Assembly (NCBI GenBank): GCA_028278625.1
Contig: JANQDY010000149.1
Location: 15,109 to 79,108, forward strand
Length of the DNA stretch: 64,000 nt
Origin: Thermodesulfobacteriota bacterium
GTDB lineage: Bacteria; Desulfobacterota; DSM-4660; Desulfatiglandales; Desulfatiglandaceae
Reading direction: 5' to 3'
Shown here: positions 49,423 through 58,752 of the stretch, piece by piece
Layout of the letters: every line of letters starts with the position of its first letter
How positions within the stretch are numbered: position 1 is the first letter of the stretch
Made by a program: the position numbers and the translations under genes
The notes under the pieces: model-generated
Told to the model about the DNA's origin: nothing
Database searches by the model: none
Seen by the model: the letters and a program-made list of their open reading frames with translations, nothing else

Positions 49423-51344
49423 AACGCCTCGGGCTGCTCATTCTGATCTTTACCATGGCCCTGTCCATCCCTTTGGCCTATTTTGTGTGGCGGACCTACC
49501 GGAGCCTCGAACAGGAGGAAATCAGCCAGTTGAGGTTTTTTGCCGAAACCCTCTTCAATGAGATGGAGCAGGAGATGGCGACCCTGGTGAGGCGTGAGGA
49601 AAAACGGGCCGTTGACGAATACAACTACCGCGATTCCTCAGGCCGCAGCGGTCAAAGGAATGAGACGGCGACGTCATTGCCACAGACGGCATCGCCCCAC
49701 GAATCCTACATTCTGGGCTATCTCCAAAACAATCCGGACGGATCATATGAGACGCCCCTTGCGCCAAGATGGGAAAGTGCCCCGCCAGGGCTTCAGCCGT
49801 TGGTCAAGCGTCTGGAAGCCGTGAATGATATCTTTAACAGCAAGCGTACCGCGGTTTTGGCCGAACCGGTGACCCCCGCGCCCGTAACTGTCCATGGGCC
49901 CCGGGAAATGTCTCAGACCGCGGGTTTTGCGGAAAAATACCTGGATTTGGGAAAATCCCGGCGGCAGAAGTCGCATCTGGGCGCTGAAAAAAAACGAATC
50001 GAGCCCATTACGCAGGATCAGGCCGTGAACCTGGTTCAGAAAGACGAATCCCGTTATTCAGGAAAAAGCGACAAAAGGGTGCTCCCATCCCAGGCCAGAG
50101 CGCCTGCGAGGGAAGGCCTGTTGGAGGAGGCGGAAGAAGTCTCAAACAAGGATAAAGAGGGTGCGACCGGCGCATCCAGACCGTTTGATTTGAAAAACAC
50201 AAATGGGGGCCAGCTTGAGGTGGAGGTCGATCCCATGCAGTCCGTGTTTATCGATGAGCAAACCATTTTCGTTTTTCGCCGGATTGCCGTGAATAATCGC
50301 ATTTACCGGCAGGGGTTTGTTCTTAAGATCCATAACTTTATGAATCATCTGGTCAATGCATATTTCATTGGGCAACCCATGGCACGGTTTGCCCGGCTGG
50401 ACCTGAGCGCCCTGGATCAGAAGCGGCAGGTCTTTTCCCTCCAGGCCGGCGCGGCCGCCCGAAAAGCGGTTTTTCGGCTGGAACGGCGGTTTCCGCGTCC
50501 GTTTTCATTCTTACAGGCGTCTTTGACCTGTGAAACCATGCCCAGGTCCCAGGGCCGGAAAACCCTGAACATCATGGTGGCCGGCCTGGGCATTATAATG
50601 CTGGCGGGTCTGTTTGCCATTTATCAAAGCGCCAGGGCGGTCCTGGAACTCTCCGAACGTCGGTCAAGGTTTGCATCTTCAGTGACCCATGAGCTCAAAA
50701 CCCCTCTGACCAACATCCGCATGTACATTGAAATGCTGGAGCAGGGGATCGCGCGGTCAGAAGAACGCGAGCAGGCCTATTATAAGGTTCTCAATTCCGA
50801 GAGCGGCCGACTGTCCCGTTTGATCAACAATGTTCTGGAGTTTTCAAAGCTGGAACGGAAAAAGCTTCGCCTTTCGTGGGTCACCGGAACCTTTGAAGAA
50901 GTCATCGACGAACTCAAAAGCGTCATGCAAATAAAACTCCGTCAGGAAGAGTTCAATCTCAAGGTGATCCTTGAAAAGGTGCCACCCTTTGAATATGACC
51001 GGGAATTGATGCTTCAAGTGTTGATCAACCTGCTTGAAAACAGCGTGAAATTCGCAAAAAGCGCATCCCACAAAGATATTACATTGCGGGTTGAGCCGGA
51101 GGGCAAATGGATCAGGATCAGCGTATCCGACCATGGTCCTGGAATTCCCAGGCACGCGCTCAAAAAGGTGTTTGACGATTTTTACCGCGTGGACGATTCT
51201 AAGGGCCCCACCACCCGGGGTACCGGCATCGGTCTGGCATTCGTGAAAAAGGCGGTGACGGCCCTAAACGGCAAGGTGCGGGCTGAAAAGAATTCACCTT
51301 CAGGGTGCAACATCGTTATTCATTTGCCGAAAAAAGCCGCATGA
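49419..51344 (+). CDS. sensor histidine kinase
   Basis: The 641-residue protein has membrane helices at about 4-24 and 384-404. Between them lies a large periplasmic region (25-383), partly low complexity (100-260), with no known sensor domain. The dimerisation/phosphoacceptor domain has VTHELKTPLTNIRM (His424), followed by an ATPase domain with N-box LINLLENSVKFA and G-boxes DHGPGIPRHALKKVFDDF and GTGIGLAFVKK. It pairs with the regulator just upstream. Confidence 0.88.
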   Translation: MKRLGLLILIFTMALSIPLAYFVWRTYRSLEQEEISQLRFFAETLFNEMEQEMATLVRREEKRAVDEYNYRDSSGRSGQRNETATSLPQTASPHESYILGYLQNNPDGSYETPLAPRWESAPPGLQPLVKRLEAVNDIFNSKRTAVLAEPVTPAPVTVHGPREMSQTAGFAEKYLDLGKSRRQKSHLGAEKKRIEPITQDQAVNLVQKDESRYSGKSDKRVLPSQARAPAREGLLEEAEEVSNKDKEGATGASRPFDLKNTNGGQLEVEVDPMQSVFIDEQTIFVFRRIAVNNRIYRQGFVLKIHNFMNHLVNAYFIGQPMARFARLDLSALDQKRQVFSLQAGAAARKAVFRLERRFPRPFSFLQASLTCETMPRSQGRKTLNIMVAGLGIIMLAGLFAIYQSARAVLELSERRSRFASSVTHELKTPLTNIRMYIEMLEQGIARSEEREQAYYKVLNSESGRLSRLINNVLEFSKLERKKLRLSWVTGTFEEVIDELKSVMQIKLRQEEFNLKVILEKVPPFEYDRELMLQVLINLLENSVKFAKSASHKDITLRVEPEGKWIRISVSDHGPGIPRHALKKVFDDFYRVDDSKGPTTRGTGIGLAFVKKAVTALNGKVRAEKNSPSGCNIVIHLPKKAA

Positions 51345-51428
51345 AACCGCCCTGTCAAACTCACGGGCTTTCAGGCGGAAGTAATTGACCACCCGTGCGA
51401 GCTGTTGGATGAGGTCCGGCGTCAGTTC

Positions 51429-52235
51429 CTAGATGGCGCCGTGGGATCTCACAATCTTTTCAAACATTTTGGCCATCCCGGCAGAGAGCGTGTAAACGGA
51501 TTCGATGGGTAGATTGTCCTCGGTTGTGGCGTCGAAAAAGAGGGTCAGATCCGATTCCATTCCATCCTCCGGCTTCCAATAGCAGATCAGAAGGGGCACC
51601 TTCGGCAGAGGATGAAGCACAAGGGAAATGTCGGATGAATAGTGGCGTTCCACCTGCTTGCCGCTGAAAATGTTCAGGATGTCTTCAAAAAGCCCGCTGT
51701 ATCTGTCGGCCAGGTTCTTGATCGGTTTTTCGCATTGTTGTCCAAAAAGGCCCTGCCACTCCCTTCCTCCCTTGAGTTCCCTGAAAGGAACCCACGTTCC
51801 CGTGGGATCCGTCCCTTTGCCATGAATTACGTGATTCAAAAAGGGTCCGATAACCCATGAATTGATGTGGATGTCCGAGAAGAATTGCCCTTTTGAATCG
51901 ACACTGAAATCCTTTCCCAGAATCTTGAGCGTCAATCTGCCGTCTGTAAACCTTCCACCCAAACGCTCTGCCGCGTCAGCAAGATCGACATCTGCCAATT
52001 GTTCTCTGAGCTGGCCCAATGCTTCCTCGGCATCTTGATCCGCGCTCCTGCGTTTCTGGACCCCATCGGCAAAGAGATCGAGAACATCGCCTTCAAGATT
52101 GGGACATGATTGAAGGTACTCTTCGCCTTTGTGCACCTTGGCCGCAAAGGCCATGCAGGTGGCCTCCCCACATTTTCGGCAGTTGCTTTTGTCGAGCAAT
52201 TTCAAAATATCGAGTACATTATTCAGTTGTGCCAT
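51429..52235 (-). CDS. DUF3786 protein with N-terminal 4Fe-4S domain
   Basis: The start is ATG 52235, 6 bases after GGAG. The 268-residue protein begins with NVLDILKLLDKSNCRKCGEA and the continuing TCMAFAAKVHKGEEYLQSCP, a 4Fe-4S motif (CX2CX4C plus a later Cys) like that of corrinoid/CODH-associated iron-sulfur proteins. A DUF3786 domain follows (about 90-260). The same Fe-S module occurs at 52407 and 54915, giving a set of three in 4 kb. DUF3786 proteins occur in anaerobes; their activity is unknown, and a metal or corrinoid-linked role is only a guess. Confidence 0.8.
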   Translation of the reverse strand: MAQLNNVLDILKLLDKSNCRKCGEATCMAFAAKVHKGEEYLQSCPNLEGDVLDLFADGVQKRRSADQDAEEALGQLREQLADVDLADAAERLGGRFTDGRLTLKILGKDFSVDSKGQFFSDIHINSWVIGPFLNHVIHGKGTDPTGTWVPFRELKGGREWQGLFGQQCEKPIKNLADRYSGLFEDILNIFSGKQVERHYSSDISLVLHPLPKVPLLICYWKPEDGMESDLTLFFDATTEDNLPIESVYTLSAGMAKMFEKIVRSHGAI

Positions 52236-52406
52236 TTTATTCTCCATTAAACCCAGTATTGAGCGCCATCAAAAGTGTGGCCCCATGATTTTTTCATTTG
52301 AGGGATCCGCATTTAAAACGGAGGTCTGACTTGGTTTCACATTGAAGGTTTTGGGAGAAAAAACATCCCCCCGTTGGGGGATGGGTGCGGTTTTTCTGAT
52401 ATTTTT

Positions 52407-53432
52407 TCACACCAAATGGTGACGTGCGGCCCAGACCGCGGCTTGGGTGCGGTCATTTACCCCCAGTTTGTTAAAAATATGGATGATGTGACTTTTGACG
52501 GTGTGGGGGCTGATGTTGAGCATGGCCGCAATCTGATTGTTGCTGCTCCCTTCCGCCAAGATGCATAGAACCTCCAGTTCCCGTGAAGAGAGGGGCATGG
52601 GAAGGGACATGTTGGCGGTCTCCGCGGTTTCAGAATCCGTGGTTTTGGATGTCTCAAAACGGGATTCCCGGTTCTTTTCCGTCCCCTTTCCGAGCTCGGC
52701 GGCTTTTGCGGTATTGATGTTGATGGCCACCGTGGAGACCAGGTTTCCCTTTTCGTCGTATACGGGATAGAATGCCTGTTCTCCCAGTGGAGACTGAAGG
52801 TGGGGACACTTCGCCGGAACCGTTTCCTGAAGGCTGAGGGCGGCGGCAAAGGCCATGCAGGAGGCATATCCGCACTCGCCGCAATTGGTTTTCGGCAAAA
52901 GCTTCAGTATGTTGAGTACGGAAACCCGCCGGTGTATCCTGTGGTTGGGTATTATTTCGTCCCGGCGCGACCGGATGTCATTTAGGAATCCCATGAATCC
53001 ATCCAGCAGAAGAACGGCTTCATCTCGGTCCTCAACCGGCGATATGAGGCCGGCCCTGGGGTAGAGCGCAATGAGGCGGTCTCCGTATACGAACCGGATA
53101 AAACGGGGGGACTGATGAAGTTCCGCTCTTTCGGCCACTGCGTTCAGATAGGGAAACAGGGATTGAGCATCCTCGTTGAGTCGAAAGGAGGCCATCATGT
53201 CATTTACGGAAACACCGCCCGGCTTGAACGCCGGGCACCGGAAATAGACCTTCAAGCCGTGAAACGAGAATTCAGCGGCAGATGGTTGAAAAGAACCTTG
53301 AATGCCGCTTGCGGGCGGTCTTCTTTTTGAAAACAGGTTATCCATCTCATTTGGCGGCAGGTCATGGACCGTTTCAACGGGGATATACCCTTTTATCGGT
53401 TCCATTCCCAATGATTGTACATGACCTGACAT
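52407..53432 (-). CDS. LuxR-type transcription factor with a 4Fe-4S sensor domain
   Basis: The start is ATG 53432, preceded by AAGGAG. In the 341-residue protein, residues 25-155 form an alpha/beta region shared with the gene at 54915. The Fe-S motif SVLNILKLLPKTNCGECGYA and the continuing SCMAFAAALSLQETVPAKCP lie at about 165-205. The C-terminal 65 residues are a LuxR/GerE HTH (LSSRELEVLCILAEGSSNNQ, then SPHTVKSHI). The combination suggests transcription control by redox, oxygen or a metal through the cluster. The window does not show its target; the adjacent DUF3786 gene is a candidate. Confidence 0.82.
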   Translation of the reverse strand: MSGHVQSLGMEPIKGYIPVETVHDLPPNEMDNLFSKRRPPASGIQGSFQPSAAEFSFHGLKVYFRCPAFKPGGVSVNDMMASFRLNEDAQSLFPYLNAVAERAELHQSPRFIRFVYGDRLIALYPRAGLISPVEDRDEAVLLLDGFMGFLNDIRSRRDEIIPNHRIHRRVSVLNILKLLPKTNCGECGYASCMAFAAALSLQETVPAKCPHLQSPLGEQAFYPVYDEKGNLVSTVAININTAKAAELGKGTEKNRESRFETSKTTDSETAETANMSLPMPLSSRELEVLCILAEGSSNNQIAAMLNISPHTVKSHIIHIFNKLGVNDRTQAAVWAARHHLV

Positions 53433-53463
53433 GAAAATGCCACTCCTTAGACAGAAAAGATCG

Positions 53464-53910
53464 CTACCGGTAACGGGGCTGGTCCCTGGTTTCTTCGTGG
53501 TAAGCGGCGACACCGATCTCTTTCATGCGCTCCTGCATTTTGATCCATCTCTTTTGCAGGTGTTCATCAAAATTCGTCTTGTTGCACGGAAACTCACGGC
53601 ACTGAAAACAGAAATCGACCCCTTTTTCCCTAAAACAAGCCTGGACCCCGCAATCGGGCCACTTGCACGTCCCATTGCGACACCCTTCGCAGTCGGGAGA
53701 CGCCAGATAGTCCAGGAGCCTTTTAAAGGCCTTATAATCTTCAAACTGCGGCAGAAAGCTGCTGAACCGTTCGGCATAGATGTCAAAATTGCCCAGGGAA
53801 TTCTTAAGTTCCCGACTGTGTTTACCGATATCTCCACTTTTAAACGCAAAGCATTTTCGACAGCTGAGCCCACAGGGGGCCAAGTCTTTAAGAATATCTT
53901 CTTGATTCAT
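53464..53910 (-). CDS. DUF3795 protein (cysteine-rich)
   Basis: The 148-residue protein has cysteine clusters APCGLSCRKCFAF near the N-terminus, then CEGCRNGTCKWPDCGVQACF and FCFQCREFPC. This is the DUF3795 pattern, probably binding Zn or Fe-S; function unknown. It lies upstream of the LuxR-type factor on the same strand. A short truncated relative is at 53950. Confidence 0.82.
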   Translation of the reverse strand: MNQEDILKDLAPCGLSCRKCFAFKSGDIGKHSRELKNSLGNFDIYAERFSSFLPQFEDYKAFKRLLDYLASPDCEGCRNGTCKWPDCGVQACFREKGVDFCFQCREFPCNKTNFDEHLQKRWIKMQERMKEIGVAAYHEETRDQPRYR

Positions 53911-53949
53911 GGGTTGTTTCCCTTCTGACGGTTGTTTTGCAACAGGGTT

Positions 53950-54096
53950 TCAGAGTGAGCCGTCCAACCCTTCGGCAACATCATGCTTGCAGACGCGACA
54001 CCGCTGGGCACCTCTAAAGAGGGGTTCCCCGCAGTAAAGGCCGCATGGCGCCATGAGATCCCTGTTTCTTATCTCTTCCTCGGTCCATCCTTTCAT
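53950..54096 (-). CDS. short DUF3795-like peptide (truncated paralogue)
   Basis: The 48-codon frame starts at ATG 54096 with GGAGG 8 bases upstream. It reads MKGWTEEEIRNRDLMAPCGL then YCGEPLFRGAQRCRVCKHDV before ending. The APCGLYCG start is the DUF3795 signature, so this is likely the N-terminal end of a DUF3795 paralogue that lost the rest. It may be expressed as a small cysteine-rich protein. The rest of the 53911-54323 gap is empty. Confidence 0.5.
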   Translation of the reverse strand: MKGWTEEEIRNRDLMAPCGLYCGEPLFRGAQRCRVCKHDVAEGLDGSL

Positions 54097-54323
54097 ATCA
54101 GGGTCCTCCGGTTATGGGAAATCACAATGAAGAAAACATCTCTCTCTTGGAAAAGAATCCCCCATTCGGGTGATGTTTCCAGGTTTTGGCATTTATAGAC
54201 ACTGACGATTTCTTCTGTTCTTTGTGACCGAAAAAATGCTATACTTGTCCAATTCTTCTCTTGCCGGGTATTTCACGATGTCCGGCTTTTACCATTAGTC
54301 AAGCGTAATACTCTGACGGGATC

Positions 54324-54800
54324 ATGACAAGCCAGTCGAAAGATCGGGCAAGCGTTCCCATACCCCCGCCTCTCATCTTCTTTGCCGTTCTAGGGGCGGG
54401 TTTCGTTCTGGAATACCTCTTCCCTTTGGGTTTGCCCCGGGGATTTCGGATGATAGGCATCGTCATCGGGGCGGCCTTAATCACCATCGCAGGTCTGCTT
54501 TCCATTTCGGCCCTCGGTTCCATGCGCAAGCGAAAAACACCTTTCGATCCCTCAAGGCCCACAACCAACATTGTACGAGAGGGAGCCTTTCGCTTTTCCA
54601 GAAATCCCCTTTATCTGGCCCTGGTTCTGCTGCAAGGGGGTGCCGCGTTTCTCTTCCTGTCAATCTGGCTTTTTATGGGTTTGCCGATTCTGTTCATCCT
54701 TCTCCAGCTTCTGGCGATAGGGCCGGAGGAAACCTATCTTACCCGGAAATTCGGCCGGGAATATCTGGACTACAAAGCATCCGTCAGACGATGGATCTAG
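54324..54800 (+). CDS. isoprenylcysteine/phospholipid methyltransferase family protein
   Basis: The 158-residue integral membrane protein has four or five helices. The SAM-binding C-terminal half carries the ICMT/PEMT signature RFSRNPLYLALVL (about 90-102) and the acidic EETYLTRKFGREYLDYKA near the end. Enzymes of this family methylate lipids or prenyl cysteines at the membrane; bacterial substrates are mostly unknown. It is a lone gene between minus-strand neighbours. Confidence 0.85.
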   Translation: MTSQSKDRASVPIPPPLIFFAVLGAGFVLEYLFPLGLPRGFRMIGIVIGAALITIAGLLSISALGSMRKRKTPFDPSRPTTNIVREGAFRFSRNPLYLALVLLQGGAAFLFLSIWLFMGLPILFILLQLLAIGPEETYLTRKFGREYLDYKASVRRWI

Positions 54801-54914
54801 GAAAGCACATGTGTTTGTCTTTCAAAAACGCTTGACACATTTCCGATGCCCTTCCGTTCTTGATACCCTTTCCCCTGCGGTCACACGGCCCTTAATGGGG
54901 CGAAGTCACCGGCC

Positions 54915-55439
54915 CTAGAAATCAAGATTAAACTGGCTCAGGTAGTCTTCCATGCGCTGACGTTTTTCCGGCGCCAGGGGCGGGCATTTCTCACTTCCCC
55001 GGATGCCTTCCGTTACCTGGGCGGCAAAGACCATGCAGGTTGCAAGTCCGCATTCCATGCAATTTGTCCCGGGCAGCAGCTTCAAAATCTCAAAGAGCTG
55101 AGGGCGGGATGCGCCTTTGTAGCTCGGCTCAATCTCGGCGCGGTTTTCCCAGGCCGCATTGATTTCCCGCTTGATCCATTCAATAATTTTGGTGGCTTCT
55201 TCTTCATCCTTGAGCGCATTGACTGCGATTTTTCGCGAATGTACGGAGATCAGTTTCCCGTGCACCTTAAAGGTGACGGACGGCGGGTCCAAAATGAACG
55301 TATGACCGCCCAGGGCCGCATTTAAATAGGGCAGCGCTTCGCTGACATCTTCGGTGAGATGGGCAAAGCAATGAACCGATTCAAAACCGTGATTGCATTC
55401 GGGTCTGAATACTTCTTTGGTATAAGATTTAAGCAGCAT
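54915..55439 (-). CDS. 4Fe-4S domain protein related to the LuxR-type factor
   Basis: The start is ATG 55439, with AAGGAGG upstream. The 174-residue protein has an N-terminal region (about 20-100: TEDVSEALPYLNAALGGH and later VTFKVHGKLISVHSRK) similar to that of the LuxR factor at 52407. It then has the Fe-S motif FEILKLLPGTNCMECGLA and a later GSEKCPPL. It lacks the HTH and could be a ligand- or cluster-sensing partner. Divergent from the LysR gene at 55669. Confidence 0.78.
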   Translation of the reverse strand: MLLKSYTKEVFRPECNHGFESVHCFAHLTEDVSEALPYLNAALGGHTFILDPPSVTFKVHGKLISVHSRKIAVNALKDEEEATKIIEWIKREINAAWENRAEIEPSYKGASRPQLFEILKLLPGTNCMECGLATCMVFAAQVTEGIRGSEKCPPLAPEKRQRMEDYLSQFNLDF

Positions 55440-55668
55440 GGTTTGCCTCCTTATATGGTGGTGAACGACTTGACGGCCGTTTGAAAGACCGGAAAAACCG
55501 CCAAATGATAAAAAGGTTCTAAACATAAAGACGATTGGCCGTAGAAAAAGGATACAATTCTAACGGTTGATAATTATTGGAAAATGCGATATAAAAGTCG
55601 CTGATATCGCGATGGACGATTCATTTCAATCCCACCCATGGCATTTTTTGATTGCAGAAGGGAAGAAC

Positions 55669-56571
55669 ATGGAAATTCGACACCTCCGTACTTTCAAGAC
55701 AGTGGCAAGCCTTCTCAGCTTTAACAAGGCTGCCAAGGAACTCCATTACGCCCAGTCCAGCGTCTCAGCCCAGATCCAGGCCCTTGAAGAGGAATTGAAG
55801 GTTCGCCTTTTTGACCGTCTGGGCAGAGGTATTATGTTGACCGAAGCGGGAACCAGGCTTTTTCCCTATGCGCAAAAAGTGCTGGATCTCTCCGAAGAAG
55901 CCGTATCCGAAATTTCAGGAACAAGGGTGCCTGAAGGCCGTCTTACCATCCGAGTTCCGGAAAGCATGGCGGTCTATTACCTGCCGCCTGTAATTGCCAG
56001 CTTCCATCATCGATTTCCCAATGTGCGGCTCGATTTCACCACATGTGCCCATGAGGGTCTGCAGGAAGACCTGAGAAAAGGGGTGACGGATATGGCGTTT
56101 CTTCTGGCCGAAGGGATCCAGGCCGGCGATCTGGAAGCGGAAATCCTTGGATTCGAAAAAATCGTCATGGTGGCCGCTCCCCATCATCCTTTGGCGTCGA
56201 AATCGGCCCTTACGGCCGAGGATCTTAAATCGCAAACCCTGCTGTTTTCAAAAGTGGATTGCAGCTATCGCAGAATTCTCGAGGCAACCCTAAAACAGGC
56301 GAAAATTCCGGTCAAAAGAACCTTGATCTTTCACAGTGTCACTGCCTTGAAAGCATGTCTTAAGTTAGGTCCGGGGCTCACAGTGCTGCCGGAATTTGCT
56401 GTTTTACGTGAATTGGCTCGGCGGGAACTGGTGAAACTCCCATGGAAAGAGGGGACCTTTGAAGTGGCTGTTTTGATGATCTGGTACAAAGAAAAATGGC
56501 TTTCCCCGGCGCTTCGGGCATTCATGGAAATGGTTACGGAAGGGATGAAAAAGAGAGACGCAAAGACCTGA
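55669..56571 (+). CDS. LysR-family transcriptional regulator
   Basis: The start is ATG 55669; an extended frame to 55567 lacks support. The 300-residue protein has an N-terminal winged helix (MEIRHLRTFKTVASLLSFNK, with SSVSAQIQALEEELKVRLFD) and a periplasmic-binding-protein-like effector domain (90-295). It is divergent from the 4Fe-4S gene at 54915, the usual target arrangement, though the alpha/beta hydrolase gene 140 bases downstream is also a candidate. Confidence 0.88.
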   Translation: MEIRHLRTFKTVASLLSFNKAAKELHYAQSSVSAQIQALEEELKVRLFDRLGRGIMLTEAGTRLFPYAQKVLDLSEEAVSEISGTRVPEGRLTIRVPESMAVYYLPPVIASFHHRFPNVRLDFTTCAHEGLQEDLRKGVTDMAFLLAEGIQAGDLEAEILGFEKIVMVAAPHHPLASKSALTAEDLKSQTLLFSKVDCSYRRILEATLKQAKIPVKRTLIFHSVTALKACLKLGPGLTVLPEFAVLRELARRELVKLPWKEGTFEVAVLMIWYKEKWLSPALRAFMEMVTEGMKKRDAKT

Positions 56572-56711
56572 GATATGGAACCCAAATTAAGATCAGGGCA
56601 TCCTCCGAACGGGTGATGAATTCATTTCTCCTTTGTGCGACCAAATGAACAATGTGTGTCGGAAAAGGGTGTCAGGGCCGAAAAACCGAAATTGAGAAAA
56701 GGAGAAAGCAG

Positions 56712-57602
56712 ATGCCCGTTGCTTCAGTCAATGCCATTGAATTAGCCTATGAAACCTATGGTCTACGGGAAGACCCGCCCTTGGTCCTCATTATGGGACT
56801 TGGGGAACAAATGGTCGCCTGGCCGGGAAAGTTCTGTCAAATGCTGGCCCATAACGATCTTTACGTGATCCGTTTTGACAACCGGGACACGGGGTTGTCA
56901 ACGAAAATGGATGAATTGGGGATTCCGGATCTCATGGGAGCATGGGATGCGTATTTCAGGGGAATCGCCATCCCATCCCCCTACACCCTTCAGGATATGG
57001 CAGCGGATGTAAACGGTTTGCTCGACCATCTGGAGATTGAAAAGGCCCATGTGTGCGGCTTTTCCCTGGGTGGAATGATCGCCCAAAACATGGCGTTTCG
57101 GTTTCCGGAGCGAATGGCCGGTATGATCTGTATGGGTTCGAGCACGGGAGAACGGACCCTGCCGCCGCCCAAACCGGAGGCACAAGCGGCGATGTCGGCA
57201 CCGCCGCCACCTTCACGGGATGGGTTTGTGGGCCACAGCGTCAAGGTATTTCAGGCTTTTTCAGGGGGATCCTCCCTTTTTGATCCCCAGTGCCGGACCG
57301 AAATTGCGGGCCTCACCTATGACCGGGGCCTTTATCCGCCGGGCTTTGTGCGGCAGAGTGTTGCCATGCTGGCGGACGGAGATCGCACCGCCCGTCTTAA
57401 ACAGGTCCGTTTGCCAACTCTGGTGCTTCAGGGAGAATCGGATCCCCTGGCACAACCGGCTCATGGGAATGCCATCGCCGCGGCAGTGCCCGGCGCGGAA
57501 TGTAAAACAGTGGCAGACTGGGGCCATGGACTTGATTATCCCGGATTGTGGCCCCAACTGATTCAGCACATGATGAATTTTCAAAGAGCTCAGCTTATTT
57601 GA
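56712..57602 (+). CDS. alpha/beta hydrolase
   Basis: The start is ATG 56712, with AAAAGGAGA upstream. The 296-residue protein has the oxyanion-hole LIMGLGEQMVAWPG, the nucleophile elbow CGFSLGGMIAQNMA (Ser near 121), an acid in LQGESDPLAQP, and the catalytic His in WGHGLDYPG. It resembles the esterase/epoxide hydrolase branch. The substrate is not known. The following thioesterase gene is on the opposite strand. Confidence 0.88.
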   Translation: MPVASVNAIELAYETYGLREDPPLVLIMGLGEQMVAWPGKFCQMLAHNDLYVIRFDNRDTGLSTKMDELGIPDLMGAWDAYFRGIAIPSPYTLQDMAADVNGLLDHLEIEKAHVCGFSLGGMIAQNMAFRFPERMAGMICMGSSTGERTLPPPKPEAQAAMSAPPPPSRDGFVGHSVKVFQAFSGGSSLFDPQCRTEIAGLTYDRGLYPPGFVRQSVAMLADGDRTARLKQVRLPTLVLQGESDPLAQPAHGNAIAAAVPGAECKTVADWGHGLDYPGLWPQLIQHMMNFQRAQLI

Positions 57603-57614
57603 AGCAGTTCGGTG

Positions 57615-58103
57615 TCAGGGGCTGCCTGATATTTTTGGCTTATCCGGTTTGCCGTGCATTGCCATCAAGGTCATGAGCGCCGTGGCGCATAGGGTTTGGG
57701 CGCCCTCTTTTATGACAAAGACCTCGGATCCGCAGACGGTCAATGTACGACCGGGCTTCAGGACCCGTGCCCGGCTGAGAAGGCGCTCTCCGTCCCCCGG
57801 CGCCAATAGATTCAGCTTGTATTCGACCGTCAGAATGGAGGCCTCAGGGGGCATCAGCGTAAATGCGGCGTATCCGCCGGCATTATCCGCCAGGGTGCCG
57901 ATGACACCGGCGTGAAAATAGCCGTGTTGCTGGGTCAGGTTTGCTTTGAACGGGACCTGGATTTCACAGAACCCGGGGGCGACGTCCGTCAGCGTTGCAC
58001 CCAACAGCACCATGAATCCCTGGCGTCGGAAACTCTCTGTAATTTTATTCTTGAAATCCGGATCAAAAGACTTGAAATTCGGTTTTGGTGTTTCCTTTTC
58101 CAT
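57615..58103 (-). CDS. PaaI-type hotdog thioesterase
   Basis: The 162-residue protein has a hotdog fold with motif QQHGYFHAGVIGTLADNAGG (about 59-78), whose acidic and His residues are typical of acyl-CoA thioesterases of the PaaI/YigI type, and a TVEYKLNLLAPG strand. It hydrolyses acyl-CoA thioesters, probably housekeeping for stalled acyl-CoAs. It sits 6 bases after the stop of the next upstream minus gene, so they may be one operon. Confidence 0.85.
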   Translation of the reverse strand: MEKETPKPNFKSFDPDFKNKITESFRRQGFMVLLGATLTDVAPGFCEIQVPFKANLTQQHGYFHAGVIGTLADNAGGYAAFTLMPPEASILTVEYKLNLLAPGDGERLLSRARVLKPGRTLTVCGSEVFVIKEGAQTLCATALMTLMAMHGKPDKPKISGSP

Positions 58104-58109
58104 GGGTCC

Positions 58110-58589
58110 TCAACCTGTCATTTTTTTTAAACACTTCATGCCCCGCTTCTCCATGTTCCAATAAAAACAGTGCTCCGGCCAGGTTCGGCATATCTCCATA
58201 TACCTGCCCGATACCCTTGAGACGACCAGGGGCTTTCCCTTATGATTGGAGACTGCGGCGCAAGCCGCCTCTTTGGAAGCGTACGCCGCTTTACCTGCCT
58301 CCACCATGGCGTCCGCCAGCTCTTCAAGGAACACGGCGCAGGTAGATGGTGCATCGGGAAATTCGCAATTGCAGAGGCGTTCACCAATGGCGCAATTTCG
58401 AGCATCCTTGATGTACTCAAATGCCTGCTTTTCGCTGATGGCCAATGGTTCAAGTTCCGAGAGTTTAAGAGCGAAAATCTCTCCCAGCTTTGTATCGGGT
58501 AACGAGCCCTCAATGTTTTGCATTGCGTAAAACGCCTTTTTGACGGCTTCCGCGGCTTCACCTGATTGATATTGCTCGATGGTTGCCAT
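58110..58589 (-). CDS. cysteine-rich protein of unknown function
   Basis: This 159-residue soluble helical protein has many cysteines (about 9), including RNCAIGERLCNCEFPDAPST and HCFYWNMEKRGMKC, which could coordinate a metal or cluster. No family is recognised. Its ATG at 58589 has AAGGAGATGA upstream, and its stop is 6 bases from the PaaI thioesterase start. Confidence 0.55.
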   Translation of the reverse strand: MATIEQYQSGEAAEAVKKAFYAMQNIEGSLPDTKLGEIFALKLSELEPLAISEKQAFEYIKDARNCAIGERLCNCEFPDAPSTCAVFLEELADAMVEAGKAAYASKEAACAAVSNHKGKPLVVSRVSGRYMEICRTWPEHCFYWNMEKRGMKCLKKMTG

Positions 58590-58752
58590 GATTCATCTCC
58601 TTATCTTGGCGGCGCCAATTGATTTGCTGAATCTCCATTAGAGTTCCAGTTGTCATTATCCCCGTTTCAAACAAGGGCTTTGCTCCGGTTATCCATTACC
58701 ATCCTAAGAACATGGACGCCATCTTCTTGCCATTGTGACTGAAAAATATCCA

